Shown: positions 54,201 through 62,016 of the stretch, piece after piece
Position numbering within the stretch: position 1 is the first letter of the stretch
How the letters are laid out: each line of letters opens with the position of its first letter
Position numbers and translations under genes: made by a program
Source of the DNA: Acrocarpospora macrocephala
GTDB lineage: Bacteria > Actinomycetota > Actinomycetes > Streptosporangiales > Streptosporangiaceae
Assembly (NCBI RefSeq): GCF_009687865.1
Contig: NZ_BLAE01000017.1
Location: 62,001 to 126,000, forward strand
Direction of reading: 5' to 3'
Length of the DNA stretch: 64,000 bases
Notes under the pieces: generated by a model
The model's database searches: none
What the model saw: the letters and a program-made list of their open reading frames with translations, nothing else
Told to the model about the DNA's origin: nothing

Positions 54201-54308
54201 CGGAGAGATCTCAACGAGATGACCTGAATCACGCCAGGAATCCGTACGACGAGTGAGCCGACTCGTGAGCAGCGAGTCGTACAAGCCTGGAACAGGTGCC
54301 TCGTCCAC
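51222..54308 (-). CDS. PLD-nuclease/SF2-helicase protein with DUF3427
   Basis: This 1028-residue protein joins an N-terminal phospholipase-D-like domain (His208-x-Lys210 in TRLHAKAWLL and GSSNLSRAAL) to an SF2 helicase core (Walker A ATGTGKT 333-339, DEFH 427-430, LTATPERADG, QQLGRGLRR) and a C-terminal DUF3427 domain. The PLD site should give it metal-independent nuclease activity, the helicase ATP-driven movement on DNA. The architecture is conserved as one protein and is often found near restriction and defence genes, but its target is not established to my knowledge. The start is GTG 54308 with GAGGAGG nine bases upstream. Confidence 0.88.
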   Translation of the reverse strand: MDEAPVPGLYDSLLTSRLTRRTDSWRDSGHLVEISPVDKEETAHLLGRFIGDTAARAFAALKSPEEQVELANRLLRQLADPEVVEKGPRRLLSVVRNMPGASSPARPLTSLSEAALLTNAREDPNLAHELATELASADRVDLLCAFVKWSGLRILERALIELRRRGVPLRVITTTYMGATERRALDRLVREFGAEVRITYEQNSTRLHAKAWLLRRRTGFDTAYVGSSNLSRAALLDGLEWNVRLSSVTTPRLLDKFEGTFDSYWNRPQFEPYDPSADGDRLDEVLSRSKAGQRLFDIPELLPHPFSHQLEMLDDLDVERTVHGRHRNLVVAATGTGKTVVAAFDYRALRQRLGPQPSLLFVAHRREILGQALRTYRQVLAAPDFGELHVDESRSKHWRHVFASVQSLTSKGITAFEPDHFDVVVIDEFHHAAARTYRQIIDHLKPKELLGLTATPERADGTWVQDEFFDKRIASELRLWDALDADLLCPFHYFGINDETDLTSVKWSRGSYSSAALENVFTGDDVRARLIFNALRDKVSDLAAIRGLGFCVSVRHARFMADFFTAMGLRSLAVDASTDDGPRKAALKDLRDGKVVFLFAVDLFNEGLDVPDVNTLLMLRPTESATVFLQQLGRGLRRTPEKEVLTVLDFVGQHRKEYRFASRFQALTGFSRGRLGQQVAGDFPLLPSGSQIVLDRVTKDRLLAELKLHLSATITTITQEVRSYAEMSLIGYLEASGRDISDLYRNRRYWTHLLRRANLLDQAASPMEEALGRRVRALLHVDDRRRADTYARLLHPDGPSYADCSPVDQAFARMLFFSFWRDGGDFTTYDEALVRLRAESALCEEIREVLTFGIERPRHVTKSLPESLAQVPLAINASYSADEILAAIGWATLGGSVPATMREGVAWSPASQCDALLVTLHKNEKEFSPQTMYRDYALAPALFHWESQNRTSADSTTGRRYQTHKRHGSHILLFTRERTENDNGHPEPFVFHGTAHYVEHRGNRPMAITWQLDEEMPADLFRRAAIAG

Positions 54309-54537
54309 AGATAACTGCCTCCTCGATCGACGATCAGGGTAATCACATCGCCACAGGCTCGCGATGGCGATTCGTCACCACACGAAGCGGCCCATGGTGT
54401 CGAGAAGTCCTCTGAAGCGGAGATTTCTCACCCGTCCGTTGAGGATGTCGCGAAGAACACCCGCGAGCCCCACCGTGGCATGGCACGATAGCCAAGCCCT
54501 ACTGCCCTCCAGCCCAATCGTGCCGGGAAGTGCGAAG

Positions 54538-54948
54538 ATGGTCATTATGAGTGTGAACCGTCGGGACGAAGCCCTGAACGAGTTGGTCGCTGCGATCAGG
54601 GAAATAGTCTTGCCGGACGGGCCCGCGATCCGCCAGGTGTTGGTTGAGCCCTATGTGGACTCGGAGGGCGAGTCGGCGCTCAGAGCGGTGGTCATCACGG
54701 ACGCGCCCGAGGATGACGGGTGGTCGGCTAGGTTCACGCACGATCTCCGTAAGCGGGTGAATCAGCTCGCGGTGGAACATGGTCTCGACGACTACGTGTA
54801 TGTCACGCCCCTCACCGAGGAGGACTTCGCGTCCCGGAACGAGCCCGAGGACACGAGCGAAGAGCCCGACACCAGCGCCATAAAAGAAGAGTTCGACATG
54901 TTCCTTCTCCTCGCGCTCGGCGGAGAACGGATGATCAAGAACCGCTGA
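54538..54948 (+). CDS. Small acidic protein of unknown function
   Basis: This 136-residue product starts at ATG 54538 (or 54547) and diverges from the PLD-helicase gene. It has an alpha/beta first half (ELVAAIREIVLPDGPAIRQV, ALRAVVITDAPEDDGW), DYVYVTPLTEEDF, then an acidic linker and an amphipathic end (EFDMFLLLALGGERM). No motif identifies it. It could be linked to the helicase as a partner or be a solo gene; it ends 77 bases from jetD on the other strand. Confidence 0.6.
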   Translation: MVIMSVNRRDEALNELVAAIREIVLPDGPAIRQVLVEPYVDSEGESALRAVVITDAPEDDGWSARFTHDLRKRVNQLAVEHGLDDYVYVTPLTEEDFASRNEPEDTSEEPDTSAIKEEFDMFLLLALGGERMIKNR

Positions 54949-55025
54949 GTGAACGTTCCCGGCTTCCTGCGATGCCCCACGATCAGCCGCGAACGCGGAC
55001 TGTGGCAGCGTCGTGAGCGGGCGTT

Positions 55026-56465
55026 TCACACTGGTGGGAGTTTCAGGTCGGTGAGCAGGAAGGGGATGAGGCGTTCCTCCATGACCGCGCGGCCGTGGGA
55101 GGTCATCAGGGTGGCGAGTTCGCGGTCCCATGGATCGGGGGCGGGCGGGCCGGTGAGTGGGGTGGATTCGCCCTGCGTCAGGGCCGTCGTGTAGTCGGTG
55201 GCGGACATTCGCCAGGGGGTCGCGCCGTAACGGGAGATGGCGCGGCCGACGATGCGCAGGCCGGTCCAGTCGAAGTCCGCGCGCCAGCGTAGGCGGGCGC
55301 CCGCGGCGACGGCCGCGTCCAGCAGGCGGTGGCAGGCCATCGAGGGGACGCCCTCGGTGCAGATCAGGGTGGCGGCGCGGGAGCCCAGTTCGGCTGCGGC
55401 GGTGCGGAGGACCGCGGGGTTCTCACAGACGAAGATCTCAGCCGCGGCCGGGATCACCGGGGAGACGGCCTGTTGCTGCAGCGTGAGCCGGAAGGGAAGG
55501 CCGTGCCGAGCGGCCTCGTCGAGCCAGCCGGAGACGACGCCCGCGGAGCGGGTCTGAAGGTTGAGTACCAGCACCTGGCTGGCCAGGTCGTCGACGATCA
55601 CCCCTGCGGATTCCCACAGTTCCCGCTGCCCCGCTCTGCTCCCCGGCACGGTGGGCAGACCCGCGCGTGACGCCAGCGCCCGCAGTACGAGCAGCGCCAG
55701 CGGAGAGCCGGGAGCCAGCGCCTTGGTATCGCCGGTGGCCCGCTCCGACAACACCGGCAGGGGGACGGCCTGCCCGGGCGCGACTGTGGAGGAGGCGGGT
55801 GCTCCCTCGGTCCGGGCACCGGTGGAACGGATGGTTTCTCCGGGTGGGGGATTGGAAGTGGCGGTTTGGGAAGCCGTGGAAGGAATGGTTTGCCCAGGTG
55901 TGGCGGTGGGGGAGGTGGGTGCTTCCGTGGTTCGGGAAGCGGGGGGATTCTCAGCGGTACGTGATGTGGGTCGCTCGTCGAGGTTGGGGAGTAGATCGAG
56001 GATGCTGGTTGCCCAATTCAGCAGGTGGGCGTCTCCGCGTCGGATCAGGCGGGTTAGCGTGCCGTCTGAGGTGAGGCTGTCCAGCCAGGCTGTGAACCAT
56101 GGCTCGGCCGTCAAGCTTGATGATTTGGCGGTGGCCAGGAGGTGGTCGCGTTCCAGGTTGAGGGCGGTGCGTTCGGCGGGGCGGTTCTGGAGGGGGCCGC
56201 TCAGCCGGGTCAGCGTTTCCCGGAGGCCCATGCCGTAGCGGGCGGTCAGTGCGGCGTCGAGTTGGGGGAGCGGTACCGCGAGTCGTTTGACCGACTCAGG
56301 GCGGTATTTGCCGGTGAGGCCGATGATGACGCGGCGTTCGGCCTCTGAGGGGTCGTTCAGCCCGATGGAGCCGGTGTCGCCGCCGCGTTCCAACTTGCGA
56401 CGGGCGGCGGCGAGCAGTCGGGTCCAGCCTTCGCCACGCAGTTCGTCCATCCCGGCATGGCCCAT
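55026..56465 (-). CDS. jetD: Wadjet type II JetD (DUF3323/DUF2399, Toprim nuclease)
   Basis: The 479-residue protein is the TIGR02679-type nuclease of type II Wadjet. The N-terminal DUF3323 part covers about residues 1-150. The C-terminal DUF2399 domain holds the Toprim acids: Glu in LICTEGVPSMAC and DxD in RADFDWTGLRI. JetD cuts circular plasmid DNA after JetABC extrude loops. Between the domains, about residues 165-250, is an unusual Pro/Thr/Ser-rich insert with a repeated unit (EAPTSPTATPGQTIP and GAPASSTVAPGQAVP). This makes the protein longer than the roughly 400 residues I expect. Its ATG shares one base with the jetC stop. Confidence 0.9.
   Translation of the reverse strand: MGHAGMDELRGEGWTRLLAAARRKLERGGDTGSIGLNDPSEAERRVIIGLTGKYRPESVKRLAVPLPQLDAALTARYGMGLRETLTRLSGPLQNRPAERTALNLERDHLLATAKSSSLTAEPWFTAWLDSLTSDGTLTRLIRRGDAHLLNWATSILDLLPNLDERPTSRTAENPPASRTTEAPTSPTATPGQTIPSTASQTATSNPPPGETIRSTGARTEGAPASSTVAPGQAVPLPVLSERATGDTKALAPGSPLALLVLRALASRAGLPTVPGSRAGQRELWESAGVIVDDLASQVLVLNLQTRSAGVVSGWLDEAARHGLPFRLTLQQQAVSPVIPAAAEIFVCENPAVLRTAAAELGSRAATLICTEGVPSMACHRLLDAAVAAGARLRWRADFDWTGLRIVGRAISRYGATPWRMSATDYTTALTQGESTPLTGPPAPDPWDRELATLMTSHGRAVMEERLIPFLLTDLKLPPV
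55740..55980 (-). repeat. Pro/Thr-rich repeated linker within jetD
   Basis: The coding DNA contains two related copies (around 55790-55815 and 55911-55936, about 122 bases apart) giving RTEGAPASS and RTTEAPTSP, each followed by a PGQ(A/T)(V/I)P box; a third, shorter PPPGETIRS box lies between. It reads as an internally duplicated flexible linker between the two JetD domains. Confidence 0.6.
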
Positions 56466-59400
56466 CAGTCGAGAACGTCAGGAATGGAGAGAACGTCAGG
56501 AACGGAGTGGGCGTCAGGAGTGGAGAGGGGGTCGGGAAGGGAGAGGGTGTCGGGTGTGTGCGGGGCTCCGACGGAGGTGAGGACGCGGCGGGTGCCGGGG
56601 GAGCCCAGTGCGGTGGCGAGTTCCCCGGCGTCGTCGGCTAGCAGTTCCGAGCCGTCCCACACCAGCAGCAGGGCGCTGACGGTGTGATCGACCGGGGAGT
56701 GGGCCAGGTCGTAGTGCGCCGCCGCGGGCACGGACGCGTGGGTGGCCCACAGATCGTAGCCCGTCATGAACAGGTCCAGATCGAACTGCGCGGCCAGCGA
56801 CAGCAGCTCGCCGCGGCCGGTGTCGTCCACCCCGGCGAAGGCCTCGTCCAGCGCGAGCAGCCGGGGCGCGTCCGCCCGGGCCGAGTTGAGCATCGCGTGG
56901 GCGGCGGCGAACAGCGGCAGGTGTAGCGAGACCGACTGCTCGCCGCCGGACAGGCGGCTGTGCCGAGCCCGGGTCAGCCGCTCCTCGGTGCTCCCGGAAC
57001 CGGCGCCGGGCCGTACCAGCTGGAAGGCGAACTGCCGCCAGCGGCGGTAGTCGAGCACCTCGGCCAGCAGCTCCCGGTAGGGGCGGTCGCGGTGCCGGGC
57101 CCTGGCGTTCTTGATCTGGGTGGCGAAGTGGCCGCGCATCCGGCCCAGGTCGTCGGGGCCCAGCCGGGCGGCGTCGCCGTCGAGCAGGGCGCAGACGGCG
57201 CGCTGCCCCTCGTCCAGGTTGTCGGCGAGAAGCCAGCTCACCCCGACCGTGGTGCCGGAGGACATGCGGCGCGAGCGCATCTCGGTGTTCATCCGGCGGA
57301 TCAGGTCGCGGGCGTCGACGGTGCGGTCGTGGATCTGCTGGGCGAGCCGGGTCAGCAGCGCGTCCTCCAGGATGCGCTGCTCGGACTCCGACAGTAAGTC
57401 CTGCTGGTCGCGACGGCTCGCGGAGATCTTCGCGGCGAACGCGCCGACGGGCAGCGGCCCTTCCTCGTCGGCGATCCGGACCACGATCACGCCGTCGGCG
57501 CCGTCCCATTCGGGGCGGTAGTCCTGGTCGGCGGCGGTGAGCTGGGCTTGCAGGTCGTCCAGGGCCTTGGTCAGGCGGGTGGTGGACTGCTTGAGGGAGA
57601 TCTCGGTGGGAGTGAGGTCCCTGGTGACCCCCAAGATCGCCTCGTGGACCGCGCGAACCCCGGCGGGCAGTTCGGGACCGAGCCAGTCGGCCTCCTGCGC
57701 GGGCCAGACCAGGTCCGGCGGGCAGCGCAGCACGTCGAGCAGTTCCCTCCTGGCGTAGGGGCCCAGCTCGCGGGCGGTCTCCCGCTCCTCGCGCCGCGCC
57801 ACGGCGAGGGCCTCGCGGGCGGCGTCCAGGCGGGCGCGGGCCCCGGCGGCGGCCGACAGCGCTTCCCGCTCGGCGTTCCGCAGGGCGCCGGTCTCCCGTT
57901 CGGCCTCGGTGATCGCCCTCTCGGCCTGCCCCACCTCGGCCAGCACCTGCTCGGCCTCGGCGCCGACCGTCGATTTCAGGGCCGTCAGCTTGGCGGCTTC
58001 CTCGGTATGGCGGCGGCGCGCGGCCTGCTCGGTCTCCGCGGCGGCGGCCTCGTCCTCGGCCGCGTCAGTCAGCCGGTCTGTCGCGATCTGCGCCGTCTCG
58101 GCCTGCCGGGCAGCCTCTCGCCGCCGCCCGGTCAACGCGCCCGCCGTACGCTCAAAGCGTGGTACGGCAGCCGCCACCTCCTCCACCGTCTCGGGGGAGA
58201 GCCCGCGCTCGGCCCCGGTGCGGCGCAGCGCCCGCTCAGCCGCGCCGTACGCGGCCACGGCTTCGTCGTAGCCACGCCGCGCGACGTCGGCGCCGTCCCG
58301 GGTGGCGCGCAGCCGTCCCGCCGCCTGTTCGCGAGCGCGTTGGGCGGCGGTGATGGCGCCCGTCATCGGCAGCGTGGAGCGGGCGGCCTCGATCGCGTCC
58401 AGCCCGGCCTCGACGTCGGCAGCCTGCCGGTCTAGAGCGGCGAGCAGTTCGACGATCGCGGCCAGGCGGGCATCGCACTCGGCCAGCCTGATGGCGCGGC
58501 GGCGAGTCCTGGCGGTCGCGCCGATGTACTCGGCGTGGTCCTTGCGGTGCGCGCCGAGCTGGATGCCCTGGAAGAACCGGCCGCTCTTGGTGATCATCGG
58601 GGCGGGGAACGGGTCGTCCAGATTGAGCTCGCCGGAGAACGGCCCGTAGTCCTCGCCGTCTACGATCTGCCAGTCGTCGGGGGTGACGGAAATCGACCGC
58701 AGGATCGCGGTGATCCGCTCGGCGGGGACGGCAACGTCGTCCTCGGGCCGGAGCAGGTCGGCCAGCGACTGGTGGAACGGCGGACCTTCGGCGAGATAGA
58801 CGTCGGAGTCCCCGGCGAGCACCGGCTCGGGCGACGGAGTGACCCAGGCGTCGAGCATCCCGGCTGACTCAAGTGCGGCCTCGATCCCGGCGGCGTCCTC
58901 CTCCGAGACCCGGTCGTGGAACCGGACCAGCTGCCACAGCGGTGCTCCCGCCCGGCCTTCCCGCGAGGCGGTGCGGGCGGGATGCGCGGCCGGCGCGTCG
59001 TCGCGCTCGGCGGCGATCAGCTGCCGCTCCTCCTCGACGGCGGCCCGCTCCCGCTCGGCCTGCCGCCGCTCCCCGCGCAGCCGCGCCCGCTCCTCCCGCA
59101 ACTCCTGTACGGCAGGCGCCACCAACTCGGCGAACACCGCGTCCAAGGCCGGGGCGTCCGGCTCGCCCACCTGCTCCAGCGCCTCACCCAGCGCCGCGGG
59201 ATCGGGCACGACCTCCCGGTGCCAGACCGCCCAACCGGACAGTTCCGCGCGGGCGGCCGCCCTGCTCCGCTCGACCTCGGATTCGGCCGCCGTGGCCTCC
59301 GCCTCGGCCGCGGTCACGATCTCCAGGGCTCGGTCCAGCGCCTGCCGGGCCAGGTCACGGGCCTGCTCGGCTCTGCCCATGGCCGCCAGCGCGGCCCGTA

Positions 59401-60670
59401 CGGCCATGACATCGTCGTCTCTGGCGGCGACCCGGGCGCCGACCCGGTCGGTGAAGCCGTCTTCGCCGGCGTCGGCGGGACCCCAGCCGATCCCGGCGGC
59501 GGCAGCCGCGTCGGCCAGCTCGGTCGCGGTCCTGGAGACCGCCGCCTCCAATTCGGCCAGGCCGCGCCGTACCGTCTCCAGCTCGGCGGTGGCCCGGGTT
59601 CGGGCGGCGGCGCGCCGTGCCAGCTCCGCGCGCGCCGTGGCTTCAGCGTCGGCGCAGGTCCGCACCAGCCGTTCCAGGTCGGCCAGCTGCTGCAGCGCCT
59701 CGTACGCCGTGCTCGCCTTGAGCTGTTCCAGCCGGGCCCGCAGCCCGGCCAGCGCGTCCTCGGCCGCGGCCAGCCGACGCTCGGACTCGGCCCGGTCGTG
59801 CTCGGCCGTGGCGAGCTGGTCGGCCGCGGTGTCCTGGCCGGTGCGGTGCGCGGTCACGTCGTCGCGGCGGCGGGTCAGGGCGTCGGCCGCCCAGCGTGCG
59901 TGGGTTCGCAGGTAGGTGGTGTAGCTGGACAGGAACGCGGCCGTCGCCTCGTCGGCGGCGACCAGGCCCTCCAGCGTCCGCTGCACCGCCTCCATGTCGT
60001 CGAACGAGCGCGCCGCCTCGGTCACCAGGTCGTCGTCGATCGGCCGCAGGCCCTCGGTGAGGGTGTCCGACAGCTTGACCGGGTCGAGGTTCTTGGCCAG
60101 CTGCGGCCGCCGCAGCGTGAGGATCAGCGTGATCAGCTGCTCGTAGCGCTCCCGGCCCAGGCCGAACAGCCGCTGGTCGATGGCGGCACGGTAGTCCGAC
60201 GGTGAGCCGAGCAGCGCGTGCTCGCCGAGTTCCCCGGCCAGCTGCTTGCGGGTCATCGGCCGGTCGTCCGCCGTGAGGAGGGAGAAGTCCTCCCCGATCC
60301 GGCCATCGGCGACGAAGTGCCAGCGCACCGGGGTGTCGCGGTGCCGCTGGGCGTGCAGGCCGACGCCGACCGTGACGGCCTGCCCGGTGTCCCGGTGCCG
60401 GAACTCCAGCCAGACGTAGCCGAGTGCGGTGTCCTGCCCGCGGAAGAGCAGGTTGGACTTCATCGTCCGGTCCTCGGAGGCGAACGGGTTGAGCCGCTTG
60501 GGGTCGATCCGGCCGTCCAGCACGAACGGGAACAGCACTTCGAGGGCCTTGGTCTTACCCGAGCCGTTGGGACCGCGCAGGACCAGCCACCCGTTGGCGA
60601 ACGTGAACTCCTCATCCCGGTAGTCCCACAGGTTGACGATCCCAGCCCGCGTAGGCACGAACCTGCTCAT
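56465..60670 (-). CDS. jetC: Wadjet type II JetC (SMC-like ATPase, TIGR02680)
   Basis: At 1401 residues this is the SMC/MukB-like motor. Walker A is GPNGSGKT at 33-40, long coiled coils fill roughly residues 270-1000 with a hinge-like region near the middle, and the C-terminal head has LSGGEQSVSLHL and Walker B LLALDEAFAGVD. With JetA and JetB it forms a loop-extruding complex that recognises small circular DNA and activates JetD. ATG 60670 overlaps the jetB stop (ATGA). The protein ends in an unusual five-fold hexapeptide repeat with PD boxes. Confidence 0.93.
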   Translation of the reverse strand: MSRFVPTRAGIVNLWDYRDEEFTFANGWLVLRGPNGSGKTKALEVLFPFVLDGRIDPKRLNPFASEDRTMKSNLLFRGQDTALGYVWLEFRHRDTGQAVTVGVGLHAQRHRDTPVRWHFVADGRIGEDFSLLTADDRPMTRKQLAGELGEHALLGSPSDYRAAIDQRLFGLGRERYEQLITLILTLRRPQLAKNLDPVKLSDTLTEGLRPIDDDLVTEAARSFDDMEAVQRTLEGLVAADEATAAFLSSYTTYLRTHARWAADALTRRRDDVTAHRTGQDTAADQLATAEHDRAESERRLAAAEDALAGLRARLEQLKASTAYEALQQLADLERLVRTCADAEATARAELARRAAARTRATAELETVRRGLAELEAAVSRTATELADAAAAAGIGWGPADAGEDGFTDRVGARVAARDDDVMAVRAALAAMGRAEQARDLARQALDRALEIVTAAEAEATAAESEVERSRAAARAELSGWAVWHREVVPDPAALGEALEQVGEPDAPALDAVFAELVAPAVQELREERARLRGERRQAERERAAVEEERQLIAAERDDAPAAHPARTASREGRAGAPLWQLVRFHDRVSEEDAAGIEAALESAGMLDAWVTPSPEPVLAGDSDVYLAEGPPFHQSLADLLRPEDDVAVPAERITAILRSISVTPDDWQIVDGEDYGPFSGELNLDDPFPAPMITKSGRFFQGIQLGAHRKDHAEYIGATARTRRRAIRLAECDARLAAIVELLAALDRQAADVEAGLDAIEAARSTLPMTGAITAAQRAREQAAGRLRATRDGADVARRGYDEAVAAYGAAERALRRTGAERGLSPETVEEVAAAVPRFERTAGALTGRRREAARQAETAQIATDRLTDAAEDEAAAAETEQAARRRHTEEAAKLTALKSTVGAEAEQVLAEVGQAERAITEAERETGALRNAEREALSAAAGARARLDAAREALAVARREERETARELGPYARRELLDVLRCPPDLVWPAQEADWLGPELPAGVRAVHEAILGVTRDLTPTEISLKQSTTRLTKALDDLQAQLTAADQDYRPEWDGADGVIVVRIADEEGPLPVGAFAAKISASRRDQQDLLSESEQRILEDALLTRLAQQIHDRTVDARDLIRRMNTEMRSRRMSSGTTVGVSWLLADNLDEGQRAVCALLDGDAARLGPDDLGRMRGHFATQIKNARARHRDRPYRELLAEVLDYRRWRQFAFQLVRPGAGSGSTEERLTRARHSRLSGGEQSVSLHLPLFAAAHAMLNSARADAPRLLALDEAFAGVDDTGRGELLSLAAQFDLDLFMTGYDLWATHASVPAAAHYDLAHSPVDHTVSALLLVWDGSELLADDAGELATALGSPGTRRVLTSVGAPHTPDTLSLPDPLSTPDAHSVPDVLSIPDVLD
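56471..56560 (-). repeat. Five 18-base tandem repeats at the 3' end of jetC
   Basis: Units start at 56471, 56489, 56507, 56525 and 56543, each 18 bases (first unit GAGAACGTCAGGAATGGA on the plus strand). They encode a hexapeptide repeat with PD in the middle: HTPDTL, SLPDPL, STPDAH, SVPDVL, SIPDVL. The repeat ends one residue before the JetC stop. Confidence 0.85.
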
Positions 60671-62016
60671 GCATCCTCGAAAAGTGTGGGTTGGGTACGG
60701 GATTTCACCTCGGCGGTGACGCCCCGATAGCGGGCCAGCAGCGGCAGCGCGAGCACGCCGCCCTCCACCGTGGCGACCAGCCGGAGCCCGGCCAGCAGCG
60801 CCACGGCCTGGCCGAGCAGCCGGTCGGGATCGGCCCGCCACTGCGCCCCGAACGCCGCACCATACTGGCCGACCAGCTCCTTCATAGCCCTACGCAGCCA
60901 GGCGTCTGGAAGGAACGGGTAGGTCGCCGGCTCGATCTGCTCCGCGCCGGACGCCGGCACGTCACCCGCCAGCTCCTCCAGCACAGTCCGGTACGGCAAC
61001 GCCGAGTCGATCCTGGCCGCCGCCTCAGCCAGCCGTTCCGCCGCGGTCGGGACAGGCAGCAGAGCCGGTCTGCTGACCCGATTGTTCGGCCCGCAATACA
61101 CGGCGATACGCGCGGCCAGCAGCAGCGCCGCCTGCGCGACCGTGCCACCGCCGGGAAAGCGGACATCCGACAGGCGGCCGGAGATGTCGATGATCGCGAC
61201 GCCCTCGGCACGGCGTTCCACACCCAGGCCGGTCAGCCGCTCCAGATCCTCGGCCAGCGCGGGGGAGCGGAGCTGGCCGCGCAGCGACTCCGCCACGTCC
61301 GCGAAGTAGACGACCGGCTGCTCCAGCACCAGCCGCCGCGCCTTGCGGGCCGCCGTCCTGCGCGTGGTCTCCCGCCCTTGCGCGAGACTTGAGTCGCCCT
61401 CCAGCAGAGCGGTGACCGAACGCATGTGCTGCAGGACCCGGCTCGGCCGGTAGATCGCGCCGACGATCTCCCTGTCGATGTCGTAAAGCGCCTCGGCACG
61501 GTCGGGATTGTTGACCCAGTCGACGGCCGACCCGTCGGCCAGGGCCAGCGCCCCGCGCCGTTCCAGCCAGGCCACCGCGTCGACGAAGGCGTCGCGGTCG
61601 GGCTTACGTTCGGTGTCCATGCCGAGACCGTCGATCCTGGTGGCGTCGGCGGCCACGGCGTCGGCCAGCTCGCCGAGCGCGATCTGGGTTCCGGCGCGGC
61701 CCAGCGCGGCCAGGGTCAGCATCAGGTAGGCGTAGCGCCTGCGGTCGAACGGCCGGTCGGTACGGGTGAGCGCGGGGCGGGTGGCGTCAAGCTCGTCCTG
61801 CACGCGGAGCAGCCGGGCGGTGTCGCCTGTGGTCAGCAGCCGGTAGCCGAGCGTCTCGAACAGGTCGGCGCGCAGCTGCGTGGCCCAGCGCCGGACCAGC
61901 GGCAACGCGCTCCGGTCCGGGTAGGCGGCCGTGATCAGCGGGTGGCGCAGCAGCAGCCGCACCGCGCGCTGGTAGTCGGCCAGTTCCAGCGGCCCGACCT
62001 CGTGCGCGACCCTCAT
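60667..62016 (-). CDS. jetB: Wadjet type II JetB (DUF2398, TIGR02678)
   Basis: The 449-residue protein has the TIGR02678 pattern: LADYQRAVRLLLRHPLITAA, PLVRRWATQLRADLFETLGY, RRRYAYLMLTLAALGRAGTQ, and EALYDIDREIVGAIY. It is the KITE/MukE-like winged-helix subunit that binds the JetC head. ATG 62016 overlaps the jetA stop by four bases; a longer frame to 62088 lacks family residues. It ends in an overlap with jetC. Confidence 0.92.
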   Translation of the reverse strand: MRVAHEVGPLELADYQRAVRLLLRHPLITAAYPDRSALPLVRRWATQLRADLFETLGYRLLTTGDTARLLRVQDELDATRPALTRTDRPFDRRRYAYLMLTLAALGRAGTQIALGELADAVAADATRIDGLGMDTERKPDRDAFVDAVAWLERRGALALADGSAVDWVNNPDRAEALYDIDREIVGAIYRPSRVLQHMRSVTALLEGDSSLAQGRETTRRTAARKARRLVLEQPVVYFADVAESLRGQLRSPALAEDLERLTGLGVERRAEGVAIIDISGRLSDVRFPGGGTVAQAALLLAARIAVYCGPNNRVSRPALLPVPTAAERLAEAAARIDSALPYRTVLEELAGDVPASGAEQIEPATYPFLPDAWLRRAMKELVGQYGAAFGAQWRADPDRLLGQAVALLAGLRLVATVEGGVLALPLLARYRGVTAEVKSRTQPTLFEDA

